64,000 bases of DNA from Streptomyces sp. WAC05374 (lineage in GTDB: Bacteria > Actinomycetota > Actinomycetes > Streptomycetales > Streptomycetaceae). A program made the position numbers and the translations under genes. The notes beneath the pieces were generated by a model. That model did not search any database. It saw nothing but the letters and a program-made list of their open reading frames with translations, and was not told the DNA's origin. Below, piece after piece: positions 16,712 to 24,963 of the stretch; the stretch's first letter is position 1, and every line of letters begins with the position of its first letter. The stretch is from the NCBI RefSeq assembly GCF_004353505.1, contig NZ_SMNQ01000003.1, positions 310,001 through 374,000 of the forward strand. The letters run 5' to 3'.

Positions 16712-17163
16712 GCGCCCAGCCAGCCGATGGCGTGGTCGAGGGACCAGGTCTGCCACGCCACCGCGAACAGGGCGACGAGCGAGATCAGGGCCATCATCGC
16801 GTTCTGCCCCTGCTCGGCCCAGTCGTGGATCATGAGCGTGAGGTACAGGAGGTTGAGGACGAGTCCGCCGATCAGGGCGACCGGGGTGAGGAAGCCGGTG
16901 ACCAGCCCGAGACCGAGGGCGAGTTCGGCGTACACGACGACGTGGGCCATCAGCCGGGGCCGGGGTGCGACGACCCTGTCGAAGCCGGTGCGCACCACCG
17001 CCCAGCGGTGCTTGCCGGCGACGTCGGCCGCCCAGGCGATGCCCGTGCCGCGCTCGAACCAGCCCTTCCTGTCCTTGTGGCGCCAGCTCTCCAGCCACCA
17101 CAGGCCGAGGCCGATGCGCAGGACGGCGAGCCATTCGGCGCCGCTGAGCCAGACGGTCTGCAT
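16708..17163 (-). CDS. DoxX-family membrane protein
   Basis: This 151-residue protein has four predicted membrane helices in DoxX arrangement (ALRIGLGLWWLES near residue 14, VVVYAELALGLGLVTGFLTPVAL cut by a loop at 75-98, LNLLYLTLM near 105, ALISLVALFAV near 125). DoxX proteins are linked to quinone or thiosulfate oxidation and to redox homeostasis, but this subgroup is often found with acyl-CoA catabolic genes. It is the first gene of a two-gene unit with DUF35, and its start lies 23 bp from operator site 4. Confidence 0.85.
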   Translation of the reverse strand: MQTVWLSGAEWLAVLRIGLGLWWLESWRHKDRKGWFERGTGIAWAADVAGKHRWAVVRTGFDRVVAPRPRLMAHVVVYAELALGLGLVTGFLTPVALIGGLVLNLLYLTLMIHDWAEQGQNAMMALISLVALFAVAWQTWSLDHAIGWLGA

Positions 17164-17185
17164 TCGGGACCCCTCCCGCGAGTAT

Positions 17186-17200
17186 CTGACGGTACGTCAG
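17186..17200. promoter_or_regulatory. Operator CTGAC-N5-GTCAG (site 4)
   Basis: CTGACGGTACGTCAG has perfect 6-bp arms (CTGACG and CGTCAG) around three central bases. It precedes the DoxX-DUF35 unit on the minus strand; the plus-strand gene starts 80 bp away. Confidence 0.75.
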
Positions 17201-17280
17201 TTCAGCGGTTCCGTGGACGGTGCGCAAGGGGGCCCGGCATCGTGCTCCTGGACCGGCACGTACGCGACACAGGGGGATGG

Positions 17281-17826
17281 ATGGCTTTCTGGGATCAGGC
17301 CCCGGCTCTGATCGGCGTGGTCGTGGGAGCCGTCGGCTCCTATGTGGCCGCGAGCCTCACGGAGCGCAGCCGCTGGCGGCGGGCGCGGGCGGAACGCTGG
17401 GACGCGCAGAGGTTCCAGACGTACGCGAGCTACGCGAACACCCTGAAGGCGCAGATACGCATCGCGCAGCGCATCGGCGCCGACCGGGGCTTCGAGCACG
17501 TCACGGACCCGCTGCCGCCCGAGGAGGGGCTGCCCCAGCTCGCGGAGGCGGAGTCGCGGCGGGCGGCGGAGTGGGAGTCGGTCCTGCTGGTCGGGGACGC
17601 CGAGACCATCGGCGCGGCCCGCACCTGGCACGAGGCCGTGTGGAACGTGGAGCTGTACGCGCGCGGGCTGAAGGACGACCCCGAGGGCTGGGCGGAGGCC
17701 GTGCAGCGGGTGAGCCGGGCGCGCGACGCCTTCTACGCCCGCGCGCGGCGGGACCTCGGCATCGCGGGGCCCCCGCCGCCGCCGGGCAACTGGCCGCGGG
17801 CCTGGGAGCGGGCCGAGGTGGATTGA
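17281..17826 (+). CDS. Membrane-anchored hypothetical protein
   Basis: This 181-residue protein has one N-terminal membrane segment (about residues 8-26; ALIGVVVGAVGSYVAA) and a soluble helical domain rich in Arg, Glu and Trp. It resembles the many Streptomyces proteins of this kind with no known function. GGGGGATGG precedes the ATG at 17281. It lies between operator sites 4 and 5 but is not obviously part of the catabolic set. Confidence 0.75.
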   Translation: MAFWDQAPALIGVVVGAVGSYVAASLTERSRWRRARAERWDAQRFQTYASYANTLKAQIRIAQRIGADRGFEHVTDPLPPEEGLPQLAEAESRRAAEWESVLLVGDAETIGAARTWHEAVWNVELYARGLKDDPEGWAEAVQRVSRARDAFYARARRDLGIAGPPPPPGNWPRAWERAEVD

Positions 17827-17866
17827 GCACCGTTCGGGCCGTTCCTGACCGGGCGCCGGTTCGCTA

Positions 17867-17885
17867 ATCTGACAGTGCGTCAGAT
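17867..17885. promoter_or_regulatory. Operator CTGAC-N5-GTCAG (site 5), extended arms
   Basis: ATCTGACAGTGCGTCAGAT has perfect 7-bp arms, the most symmetrical copy in the window. TAATCT (17865-17870) overlaps its left edge and could be a -10, with TTCCTG 17 bp upstream. Binding would cover the start of transcription of the acyl-CoA synthetase gene at 17918. Confidence 0.8.
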
Positions 17886-17917
17886 CACAGCCCCCACGGA
17901 GCAGGAGCGGCGGAACG

Positions 17918-20140
17918 ATGCTTGGATCGACCCACGGCACCCTCACCACCGATCTCCGCGCCCGCGTGGTGGCCTGCGGGCCGGCCACCGGCGGCGCCGT
18001 CCACGGCAGCGCCGCCGTCGAGGGCGACGTGGACGTCAGCGGCCGCCCCCTGCACGCCCCCGTGCCGGACCTGGACCGGCTCTTCCGGCCCGAGTCCGTC
18101 GCCGTCGTCGGGGCGTCGGACACCGAAGGCCGCCCCAACGCCGGGATCACCCGGCAGCTCCTGCGCTGGTCCCAGCGGGTCGGCGCCCACCTGTACCCGG
18201 TGCACCCCGGCCGCCGGACGGTCTTCGGGCTGCCCTGCGTGCCCTCCGTGGCCGACCTGCCCGAACCGGTCGACGTCGCCGTGCTCCTGGTCGCCGACCC
18301 GCTGCCGGTCGTCGAGCGGCTCGGCGCCGCCAAGGCGCGGTTCGCCGTGGCCTTCGCCTCCGGTTTCGCCGAGACCGGCACGGCGGGCGCCGCCGCCCAG
18401 GACCGGCTCGCGGCCGCCGCCGAGCGCGCCGGGGTACGGCTGCTGGGGCCCAACACCAACCTGAACGCCTTCGAGGAGTTCCGCGAGGACCTCGAGGGGC
18501 CCGCGATCGCCCTGATCACCCAGTCCGGCCACCAGGGCCGCCCGCTGTACGCCCTCCAGGAGCTGGGCGTACGCCTCTCCCACTGGGCGCCCACCGGCAA
18601 CGAGGCCGACCTGGAGGCCGCCGACTTCCTCTCCTACTTCGCCGAGCGCCCCGAAGTGGGCGCCGTCGCCTGCTACCTGGAGGGCATCAGGGACGGGCGC
18701 GCCTTCCTGCTCGCCGCCGACCGGGCAGCCCGGCGCGGGGTGCCCGTCGTCGCCGTCAAGGTCGGCCGCACCGCTGCCGGCGCCCGGTCGGCCGCCTCCC
18801 ACACGGGCAAGCTGACCGGGTCGGACCGGGTGGTGGACGCGGCCCTGCGGCAGTCCGGCGTGATCAGGGTCGACGCCCTCGATGAACTCCAGGACACCGC
18901 CACCCTCCTCGCGCGGGCCCGCCCGCCGGTCACCGACGGCGTGGTGGTGTACGCGATCTCCGGCGGCACGGGCGCCCACTTCGCGGACCTCGCCACGGCG
19001 GCCGGGCTCCGGCTGCCACGGCTGTCGCAGGCCCGGCAGGACGAGCTGCACCAGTGGATACCCGGCGACCTGAACGTCTCCAACCCGGTCGACAACGGCG
19101 GCCACCCGGTCGGCGACGCACGCGGCCGGAAGATCATCGACGCCCTGCTCGCCGACCCGGACGTCGGCGTCCTGATCTGCCCGATCACCGGCCCCTTCCC
19201 GCCCATGAGCGACAGGCTGGCGCGGGACCTGGTGGACGCGGCCGAGGAGACGGACAAGCTGGTGTGCGTGGTGTGGGGCTCGCCCGTCGGCACCGAGTCC
19301 GCCTACCGCGACACGCTCCTCGGCTCCTCCCGGGTCGCCACCTTCCGCACCTTCGGCAACTGCGTCACCGCCGTCCGGGCCTACCTGGACCACCACCGTT
19401 TCACCCGGGCCTACCGCTCGCCCTTCGACGAGGCGCCGCGCACCCCCTCCCCCTCGTACCGCAAGGCGCAGGCGCTGCTGCGCCCCGGCCACCGCCTGAG
19501 CGAGCACGCGGCCAAGCAGCTCCTGCGGGCGTACGGCATCCGCGTCCCGCGCGAGCAGCTCGTGACCAGCGCGGCGGCGGCCGTACGGGCGGCGAGCCTG
19601 GTGGGGTACCCGGTGGTGATGAAGGCGTCCGCCCCCCAGCTCGCCCACAAGACCGAACTGGGCCTGGTCAGGCTCGGGCTGACGTCCGCGAGCCAGGTCC
19701 GCGACACCTACCGCGAGCTGACCGACATCGCCCGCTGCGAAGGCGCCGAGCTGGACGGCGTCCTGGTCTGCCAGCTCGTCGACCCGGGCGTCGAGATGAT
19801 GGTGGGGGTGACGCACGACGAGGTGTTCGGCCCGACCGTCACCGTGGGACTGGGCGGTGTGCTGGTGGAGGTGCTGGGGGACACCGCCGTGCGCGTACCG
19901 CCCTTCGGCGAGGACCAGGCACGGGCCATGCTCGGGGAACTGCGCGGGCGGGCCCTGCTGGACGGGGTGCGGGGGGCGCCGCCGAGGGACGTGGACGCGC
20001 TCGTGGAAGTGGTGCTGCGGGTGCAGCGGATGGCGCTGGAACTGGGCGGTGCGCTGGCGGAGCTGGACATCAACCCGCTGGTGGTGCTGGAGCGGGGACA
20101 GGGCGCGGTGGCGCTGGACGCCCTGGCGGTGTGCCGGTGA
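17918..20140 (+). CDS. ADP-forming acyl-CoA synthetase (ACD/Acs fusion)
   Basis: The 740-residue protein fuses a CoA-binding domain (about residues 50-150; VAVVGASDTEGRPNAG), a succinyl-CoA-ligase-like domain (about 190-340) and an ATP-grasp domain (about 515-735). It ends LAELDINPLVVLERG, typical of the ATP-grasp beta region. AASHTGKLTGSD near residue 293 holds the probable phosphohistidine. Enzymes of this group make acyl-CoA from acid, CoA and ATP, releasing ADP, and work reversibly. It starts a unit with the enoyl-CoA hydratase (GTGA overlap) and a flavin reductase, under operator site 5. Confidence 0.88.
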   Translation: MLGSTHGTLTTDLRARVVACGPATGGAVHGSAAVEGDVDVSGRPLHAPVPDLDRLFRPESVAVVGASDTEGRPNAGITRQLLRWSQRVGAHLYPVHPGRRTVFGLPCVPSVADLPEPVDVAVLLVADPLPVVERLGAAKARFAVAFASGFAETGTAGAAAQDRLAAAAERAGVRLLGPNTNLNAFEEFREDLEGPAIALITQSGHQGRPLYALQELGVRLSHWAPTGNEADLEAADFLSYFAERPEVGAVACYLEGIRDGRAFLLAADRAARRGVPVVAVKVGRTAAGARSAASHTGKLTGSDRVVDAALRQSGVIRVDALDELQDTATLLARARPPVTDGVVVYAISGGTGAHFADLATAAGLRLPRLSQARQDELHQWIPGDLNVSNPVDNGGHPVGDARGRKIIDALLADPDVGVLICPITGPFPPMSDRLARDLVDAAEETDKLVCVVWGSPVGTESAYRDTLLGSSRVATFRTFGNCVTAVRAYLDHHRFTRAYRSPFDEAPRTPSPSYRKAQALLRPGHRLSEHAAKQLLRAYGIRVPREQLVTSAAAAVRAASLVGYPVVMKASAPQLAHKTELGLVRLGLTSASQVRDTYRELTDIARCEGAELDGVLVCQLVDPGVEMMVGVTHDEVFGPTVTVGLGGVLVEVLGDTAVRVPPFGEDQARAMLGELRGRALLDGVRGAPPRDVDALVEVVLRVQRMALELGGALAELDINPLVVLERGQGAVALDALAVCR

Positions 20141-20928
20141 CCGGGCCGGTGCTCCACACCGTGGGCGGCGGGGTCTCGTGGATCACGCTCAACCGGCCCG
20201 AGGCGCTGAACGCGCTCACGCCGGACCAGCGGGACCGGCTCGTCGCGCTGCTCGACGGGGCGTCCGCCGACCCCGGCGTACGGGCCGTGGTCCTCACCGC
20301 CACCGGGAAGGGCTTCTGCGCCGGTGCCGACCTGCGGGCCGCCGCGGCCACGGGCGCCGAGCGGGTCGCGGGGGACGTGGCGAGGACCGTCCGGCTGGGG
20401 GCGCAGCGCCTGATCGCCGCCGTGCTCGACTGCGAGAAGCCGGTGATCGCGGCGGTGAACGGCACGGCCGCCGGGATCGGCGCGCATCTGGCGTTCGCGT
20501 GCGACCTGGTGCTGGCGGCCGAATCCGCGCGGTTCATCGAGGTGTTCGTCCGCCGGGGCCTGGTCCCGGACGGCGGGGGCGCGTATCTGCTGCCGCGCCT
20601 GGTCGGGCCGCAGCGGGCGAAGGAGCTGATGTTCTTCGGCGACGCGGTGCCGGCGCGGGACGCCGAGCGGATGGGGCTGGTGAACCGGGTCGTGCCCGAC
20701 GACGAGCTGGAGAAGACCGCCCGCGCCTGGGCGGAACGTCTCGCCACCGGCCCGACCCGCGCCCTCGCCCTCACCAAGCAGCTCGTCAACGCCTCGCTGG
20801 ACACCGACCGGGCCACCGCGTTCGCCGCCGAGGCGGCCGCACAGGAGATCACCATGACCACGCACGACGCCAACGAGGGCGTGGCGGGCTTCGTGGCCCG
20901 CCGCACGCCCCGCTTCAGGGGGAACTGA
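20137..20928 (+). CDS. Enoyl-CoA hydratase/isomerase (crotonase family)
   Basis: This 263-residue crotonase begins at a GTG overlapping the synthetase stop. It shows WITLNRPEALNALT near residue 12, FCAGADLRAA near residue 60, VNGTAAGIGAHLAFACDLVL (about residues 107-126) and RRGLVPDGGGAYLLPRLVG near residue 142. The layout is that of 2-(1,2-epoxyphenyl)acetyl-CoA isomerase-like or general enoyl-CoA hydratases. It probably hydrates the product of the regulon's acyl-CoA dehydrogenases. Confidence 0.9.
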   Translation: MTGPVLHTVGGGVSWITLNRPEALNALTPDQRDRLVALLDGASADPGVRAVVLTATGKGFCAGADLRAAAATGAERVAGDVARTVRLGAQRLIAAVLDCEKPVIAAVNGTAAGIGAHLAFACDLVLAAESARFIEVFVRRGLVPDGGGAYLLPRLVGPQRAKELMFFGDAVPARDAERMGLVNRVVPDDELEKTARAWAERLATGPTRALALTKQLVNASLDTDRATAFAAEAAAQEITMTTHDANEGVAGFVARRTPRFRGN

Positions 20929-20932
20929 CGTG

Positions 20933-21532
20933 ATGGGTCACGCCGGGATGGCCGCCACCGCCGTCCGCTACCTCCGTTCGGCCGGGGCGCCCACCGCGGG
21001 GACGGCACCGCCGCTGCTGCGGGCGGTGCGCGACGACGAGCGGCGGTCCGTCGACCCGGCCGAGTTCCGCCGCGTCCTCGGGCACTTCGCGTCCGGGGTC
21101 ACCGTGGTCGCGGCGCACGACGGCGAGGGCCCCACGGGCTTCGCCTGCCAGTCCTTCGCCTCCCTGTCGCTCGACCCGCCCCTGGTCGCCTTCATGGTGG
21201 GGCGTACGTCGTCGACCTGGCCCCGCATCGCGCGGGCCGGCGCGTTCTGCGTGAACGTCCTGGGCGCCGGCCAGGCGGACCTGTGCCGGGGGTTCGCGGT
21301 CAGCGGGGCGACGGGGGCGGACAAGTTCGCCGGTGTCGCGTACGAGGCGGCACCGGCGACCGGTTCGCCGCGCCTGGTGGGCGTCCCGGCGTGGGTGGAC
21401 TGCGCCGTCCACGCGGTGCACACGGGCGGCGACCACCTGATCGTGGTGGGCCGGGTCCGGGCGCTGGGCGCCTCGGACGAGGTCGCGCCGCTGCTGTTCC
21501 ACCGGGGCAGGTTCGGCCGGTTCACGGAATGA
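20933..21532 (+). CDS. Flavin reductase (HpaC/HsaB-like)
   Basis: This 199-residue flavin-reductase-domain protein has FRRVLGHFASGVTVVAAHD near residue 45, ACQSFASLSLDPPLVAFMVG near residue 72 and a C-terminal FHRGRFGRF. Such proteins supply reduced FMN or FAD to a two-component monooxygenase, for example HsaB for HsaA in steroid A-ring hydroxylation. No monooxygenase component is present in the window. ATG 20933 is chosen over GTG 20930 because AGGGGGAA lies at the right distance. The 3' end overlaps the convergent MFS gene by 11 bp. Confidence 0.85.
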   Translation: MGHAGMAATAVRYLRSAGAPTAGTAPPLLRAVRDDERRSVDPAEFRRVLGHFASGVTVVAAHDGEGPTGFACQSFASLSLDPPLVAFMVGRTSSTWPRIARAGAFCVNVLGAGQADLCRGFAVSGATGADKFAGVAYEAAPATGSPRLVGVPAWVDCAVHAVHTGGDHLIVVGRVRALGASDEVAPLLFHRGRFGRFTE

Positions 21533-22847
21533 GCGACGTGACGGGCCGGCGCCTCCTGATCACCAGGGCCATCAGGGCGGCGGCCGCGCACAGGGCGCCC
21601 GAGGCGTACCAGACGACGTCGTAGGAGCCGAAGGCGTCCCGGGCCACGCCGCCCGCGAAGGCGACCACGGCCGCGCCCACCTGGTGGGAGGCGAGCACCC
21701 AGCCGAAGACGATCGCCGAGTCGTCCCCGTAGTGCTCGCGGCACAGGGCGATCGTCGGGGGCACGGTGGCGACCCAGTCGAGCCCGTAGAAGACGATGAA
21801 GAAGATCATCGGCGGGTGCACCGACGGCGCCAGCAGCATCGGCAGGAAGAGCAGCGAGACGCCGCGCAGCGCGTAGTACACGGCGAGCAGCCGCCGGGCC
21901 TCGAAGCGGTCGGTGAACCAGCCGGAGGCGATGGTGCCGACGACGTCGAAGACCCCGATCACCGCGAGGAGCGACGCGGCGGCCGTCATGGGCATCCCGT
22001 GGTCGTGGGCGGCGGGCACGAAGTGGGTCTTGACCAGGCCGTTGGTGGAGGCGCCGCAGATGGCGAAGGTGCCGGCGAGCAGCCAGAAGGGCCCGGTGCG
22101 GGCGGCGGAGAGCAGCACGGTGACCGCGCGGCGCGCGGCGCCCGGCGCGGGCGCGGGCCTGGGGACGAAGTCGGTGGCACCGTACGGCTTCAGCCCCACG
22201 TCGGCGGGGTGGTCGCGCAGCAGGAGCCAGACGAACGGGACGACGGCGAGCGCGGACAGGGCGACCGTGACGGCGGCCGGGCGCCAGCCGTGGTGCGTGA
22301 CGAGCCAGGACAGCAGCGGCAGGAAGACGAGCTGCCCGGAGGCGCCCGCGGCGGTGAGGATGCCGGTCACCAGCCCGCGCCGGGCGCTGAACCACCGGTT
22401 GGTGACCGTCGCCGCGAAGGCCAGCGCCATGGAGCCGCCGCCGAGCCCGACGAGGACGCCCCAGTACAGGACGAGCTGCCAGGCCGCCGTCATCCACACG
22501 GTGAGCAGCGAGCCGGTCGCGATGACCGTCAGCGCCAGCGCCACGACCCGCCGGATGCCGAACCGGTCCATCAGGGCGGCGGCGAACGGCGCCGTCAGTC
22601 CGTACAGGGCGAGGTTGACCGAGACGGCGAAGCCGATGGTGCCGCGCGACCAGTCGAACTCCCGGTGCAACGGCTCGATCAGCAGCCCCGGCAGGGAGAC
22701 GAAGGCGGCCGCGCCGATGATCGTCACGAACGTGACGGCGGCGACGTACCAGGCGCGGTGGACACGGGGCGTGCGGGCGGGCGGCGTGCCGGGGGCCGGC
22801 GCGGCCGGGACGGGGGCGGGGCTCGTCTGGGTCACGTCCGACAGCAT
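21522..22847 (-). CDS. MFS transporter
   Basis: This major facilitator of about 441 residues has twelve predicted membrane segments after a Pro/Ala-rich cytoplasmic N-terminus. Loop 2-3 has the motif DRFGIRRV and the corresponding second-half loop reads DRFEARRL. It resembles the monocarboxylate/oxalate:formate antiporter subgroup. Divergent placement to the GlxA-type AraC regulator (start 22907) suggests that regulator controls it. No operator copy lies upstream, so it may be outside the regulon. The start is uncertain: ATG 22847 and GTG 22835 are both possible. Confidence 0.85.
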   Translation of the reverse strand: MLSDVTQTSPAPVPAAPAPGTPPARTPRVHRAWYVAAVTFVTIIGAAAFVSLPGLLIEPLHREFDWSRGTIGFAVSVNLALYGLTAPFAAALMDRFGIRRVVALALTVIATGSLLTVWMTAAWQLVLYWGVLVGLGGGSMALAFAATVTNRWFSARRGLVTGILTAAGASGQLVFLPLLSWLVTHHGWRPAAVTVALSALAVVPFVWLLLRDHPADVGLKPYGATDFVPRPAPAPGAARRAVTVLLSAARTGPFWLLAGTFAICGASTNGLVKTHFVPAAHDHGMPMTAAASLLAVIGVFDVVGTIASGWFTDRFEARRLLAVYYALRGVSLLFLPMLLAPSVHPPMIFFIVFYGLDWVATVPPTIALCREHYGDDSAIVFGWVLASHQVGAAVVAFAGGVARDAFGSYDVVWYASGALCAAAALMALVIRRRRPVTSLIP

Positions 22848-22894
22848 CGCGAGCGGCCCGGCACCGTACCAGTGGCCCGGATGACACCGTTCGC

Positions 22895-22900
22895 TAGGAT
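22895..22900 (+). promoter_or_regulatory. -10 element of a leaderless promoter
   Basis: TAGGAT lies 6 bp before the ATG of the AraC-type gene at 22907, and no Shine-Dalgarno is present. Transcription from the start codon is likely. No good -35 is visible, which fits an activator-dependent or weak promoter. Confidence 0.4.
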
Positions 22901-22906
22901 CGGGCC

Positions 22907-23899
22907 ATGGACCAGCCTGTCCCGCACCGCGTCGTCGTTCTCGCCCTCGACGGGCTCCTCCCCTTTGAGCTGGGCATACCGCACCGCATCTTCGGCCGGG
23001 CCAAGGACTCCGAGGGGCACCCGCTGTACGAGATCGTGACCTGTGGCGTGGCCGCGGGACCGGTCGCAACCGACGCGGACTTCCTCATCTCCGTCGACCA
23101 CGGCCCCGAGGCCCTCGCCACCGCCGACACGGTCGTCGTGCCCGCCTCGTACGAGCTCGGCCCGGTGTACGCGGAGGGCAGGCTCACCGACGAGCTGGCC
23201 GCCGCGCTCGACCACGTCCGGCCCGGCACCCGGCTGGTGTCCATCTGCACCGGCGGGTACGTCCTGGCCGCCGCCGGTTTCCTCGACGGGCGCCCGGCGA
23301 CGACCCACTGGTCCTCCGCCGAGCACTTCCAGCGGCTGTTCCCGTCCATCAGGGTCGACGCGGACGTCCTGTTCATCGACGACGGCGACGTGCTCACCTC
23401 CGCCGGGGTCGCCGCCGGCATCGACCTGTGCCTGCACATCGTGCGCCGCGACCACGGGGCGGCCGTCGCCAACGAGGTCGCGCGCCGCACCGTCGTACCG
23501 CCGTACCGGGACGGCGGCCAGGCCCAGTACGTCCACCGCCCCGTCCCGGACCCCCAGTTCGCGACCACCACCACGGCTCGCGCCTGGGCGCTGGAGCGCC
23601 TCCACGAGCCGATCCAGCTCCGGGACATGGCGCGCAGGGAGGCGATGAGCGTGCGGACGTTCACGCGCCGGTTCCGCGAGGAGGTGGGCATCAGCCCCGG
23701 CCAGTGGCTCACCCAGCAGCGGGTGGAGCGCGCCCGGCACCTGCTGGAGTCCACGGACCTGCCGGTCGACCAGGTGGCCCGGGACGCCGGGTTCGGCACC
23801 GCCCAGTCGATGCGCCAGCACCTGCAGGCCACCCTGGGCGTGCCGCCCACCGTCTACCGCCGCACCTTCCGCACCGCCGCGCGGAACGGGACGGGCTGA
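22907..23899 (+). CDS. GlxA-type AraC regulator with DJ-1/PfpI domain
   Basis: This 330-residue protein fuses a class-I glutamine-amidotransferase-like (DJ-1/PfpI) domain, about residues 1-190 with the nucleophile-elbow segment VSICTGGYVLAAAG near residue 104, to two AraC helix-turn-helix motifs (about residues 225-325; MARREAMSVRTFTRRF, then VARDAGFGTAQSMRQH). These regulators respond to unknown small molecules. It is divergent from the MFS gene, with 59 bp between starts. Its 3' end overlaps the convergent alcohol dehydrogenase gene by 46 bp, longer than other overlaps here. Confidence 0.88.
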   Translation: MDQPVPHRVVVLALDGLLPFELGIPHRIFGRAKDSEGHPLYEIVTCGVAAGPVATDADFLISVDHGPEALATADTVVVPASYELGPVYAEGRLTDELAAALDHVRPGTRLVSICTGGYVLAAAGFLDGRPATTHWSSAEHFQRLFPSIRVDADVLFIDDGDVLTSAGVAAGIDLCLHIVRRDHGAAVANEVARRTVVPPYRDGGQAQYVHRPVPDPQFATTTTARAWALERLHEPIQLRDMARREAMSVRTFTRRFREEVGISPGQWLTQQRVERARHLLESTDLPVDQVARDAGFGTAQSMRQHLQATLGVPPTVYRRTFRTAARNGTG

Positions 23900-24963
23900 G
23901 CCCCGCCGGCCTGCCCGAAGATGAGCACCGCCCGCGCCACCCGCCCGTGGTGGGCGTCGTCCGCCGCCCCGGCGAAGTCCTCCAGCGGGTACGTCCGTGT
24001 CACCAGCTCGTCGAGCAGCAGCGCGCCCCGTTCGTACAGCCCCGCGTACAGGGGGATGTCGTGCTGGGGCCGGGAACTGCCGTACCGGCAGCCGAGGACC
24101 GCTTTGTCGAGGAACATCGCGGCGGGCGGGAAGGAGGCCTCGTCGGTGGGGGCGGTCATGCCGAGGAGGACGGCCTGCCCGTGCCGGTCGAGGAGGCCGA
24201 TCGCCTCGCGGACGAGCCCGGGGTGGCCGACGCACTCGAAGACGTGGTCGGCGCCGCCGGGCAGCACCCCGCGCACGGTGTGCACGTCGTCCAGGAAGTG
24301 GGTGGCCCCGAACCTCCGCGCCACCGCTTCCTTGTCGGCCCGCACGTCGACCGCCACGATCACGGCGGCGCCCGCGAGCCGCGCGCCCTGGAGCACGTTG
24401 AGGCCGATCCCGCCGGTGCCGATGACGACGACGCTCTCGCCGCGCCCGACCCGGGCACGGTTCAGCACGGCCCCGACACCGGTGAGCACCGCGCAACCGA
24501 GGAGCGCGGCGGAGCCGAGCGGCACGTCCTTCGGTATCCGTACCGCCTGCACGGCCTTGACCACGGTCCGCTCCGCGAAGACCGAGGCGGACGCGAACTG
24601 GTACACCGGCCGCCCGCGCCGTGCGAACGGTGTCCCCGGCCGGCCGATCGCCATTCGGCACATCGTCGGCCTCCCCCGGTCGCAGTCGGCGCACGCCCCG
24701 CAGTTCGCCAGCGTCGACAGGGCCACGTGGTCGCCCGGCGCCACATGCGTCACGCCCGCCCCCACGGCCTCCACGACGCCCGCGCCCTCGTGCCCGAGGA
24801 CCACCGGCGCCGGGAAGGGGATCGTCCCGTCGATCACCGACAGGTCGCTGTGGCACAGCCCGGCCGCCGCGATCGCCACCAGCACCTCGCCCGGCCCGGG
24901 GTCGCGCACGGTCAGGTCGTCGACGACCCGCGCCCGCTCACCGTCGAACACGACACCCTTCAC
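23854..24963 (-). CDS. Zinc-dependent alcohol dehydrogenase (MDR family)
   Basis: This 369-residue medium-chain dehydrogenase has the catalytic-zinc motif GHEGAGVVEAVGAGV near residue 61, a structural zinc set (CGACADCDRGRPTMC, about residues 88-102) and the Rossmann segment VIGTGGIGLNVLQGARLAGA, about residues 178-197. It oxidises a hydroxyl to a carbonyl using NAD(P)+. The GTG start overlaps the stop of the acyl-CoA dehydrogenase upstream (GTGA). It is the last gene of the SDR-dehydrogenase-ADH unit under operator site 6. Confidence 0.9.
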   Translation of the reverse strand: MKGVVFDGERARVVDDLTVRDPGPGEVLVAIAAAGLCHSDLSVIDGTIPFPAPVVLGHEGAGVVEAVGAGVTHVAPGDHVALSTLANCGACADCDRGRPTMCRMAIGRPGTPFARRGRPVYQFASASVFAERTVVKAVQAVRIPKDVPLGSAALLGCAVLTGVGAVLNRARVGRGESVVVIGTGGIGLNVLQGARLAGAAVIVAVDVRADKEAVARRFGATHFLDDVHTVRGVLPGGADHVFECVGHPGLVREAIGLLDRHGQAVLLGMTAPTDEASFPPAAMFLDKAVLGCRYGSSRPQHDIPLYAGLYERGALLLDELVTRTYPLEDFAGAADDAHHGRVARAVLIFGQAGGAQPVPFRAAVRKVRR

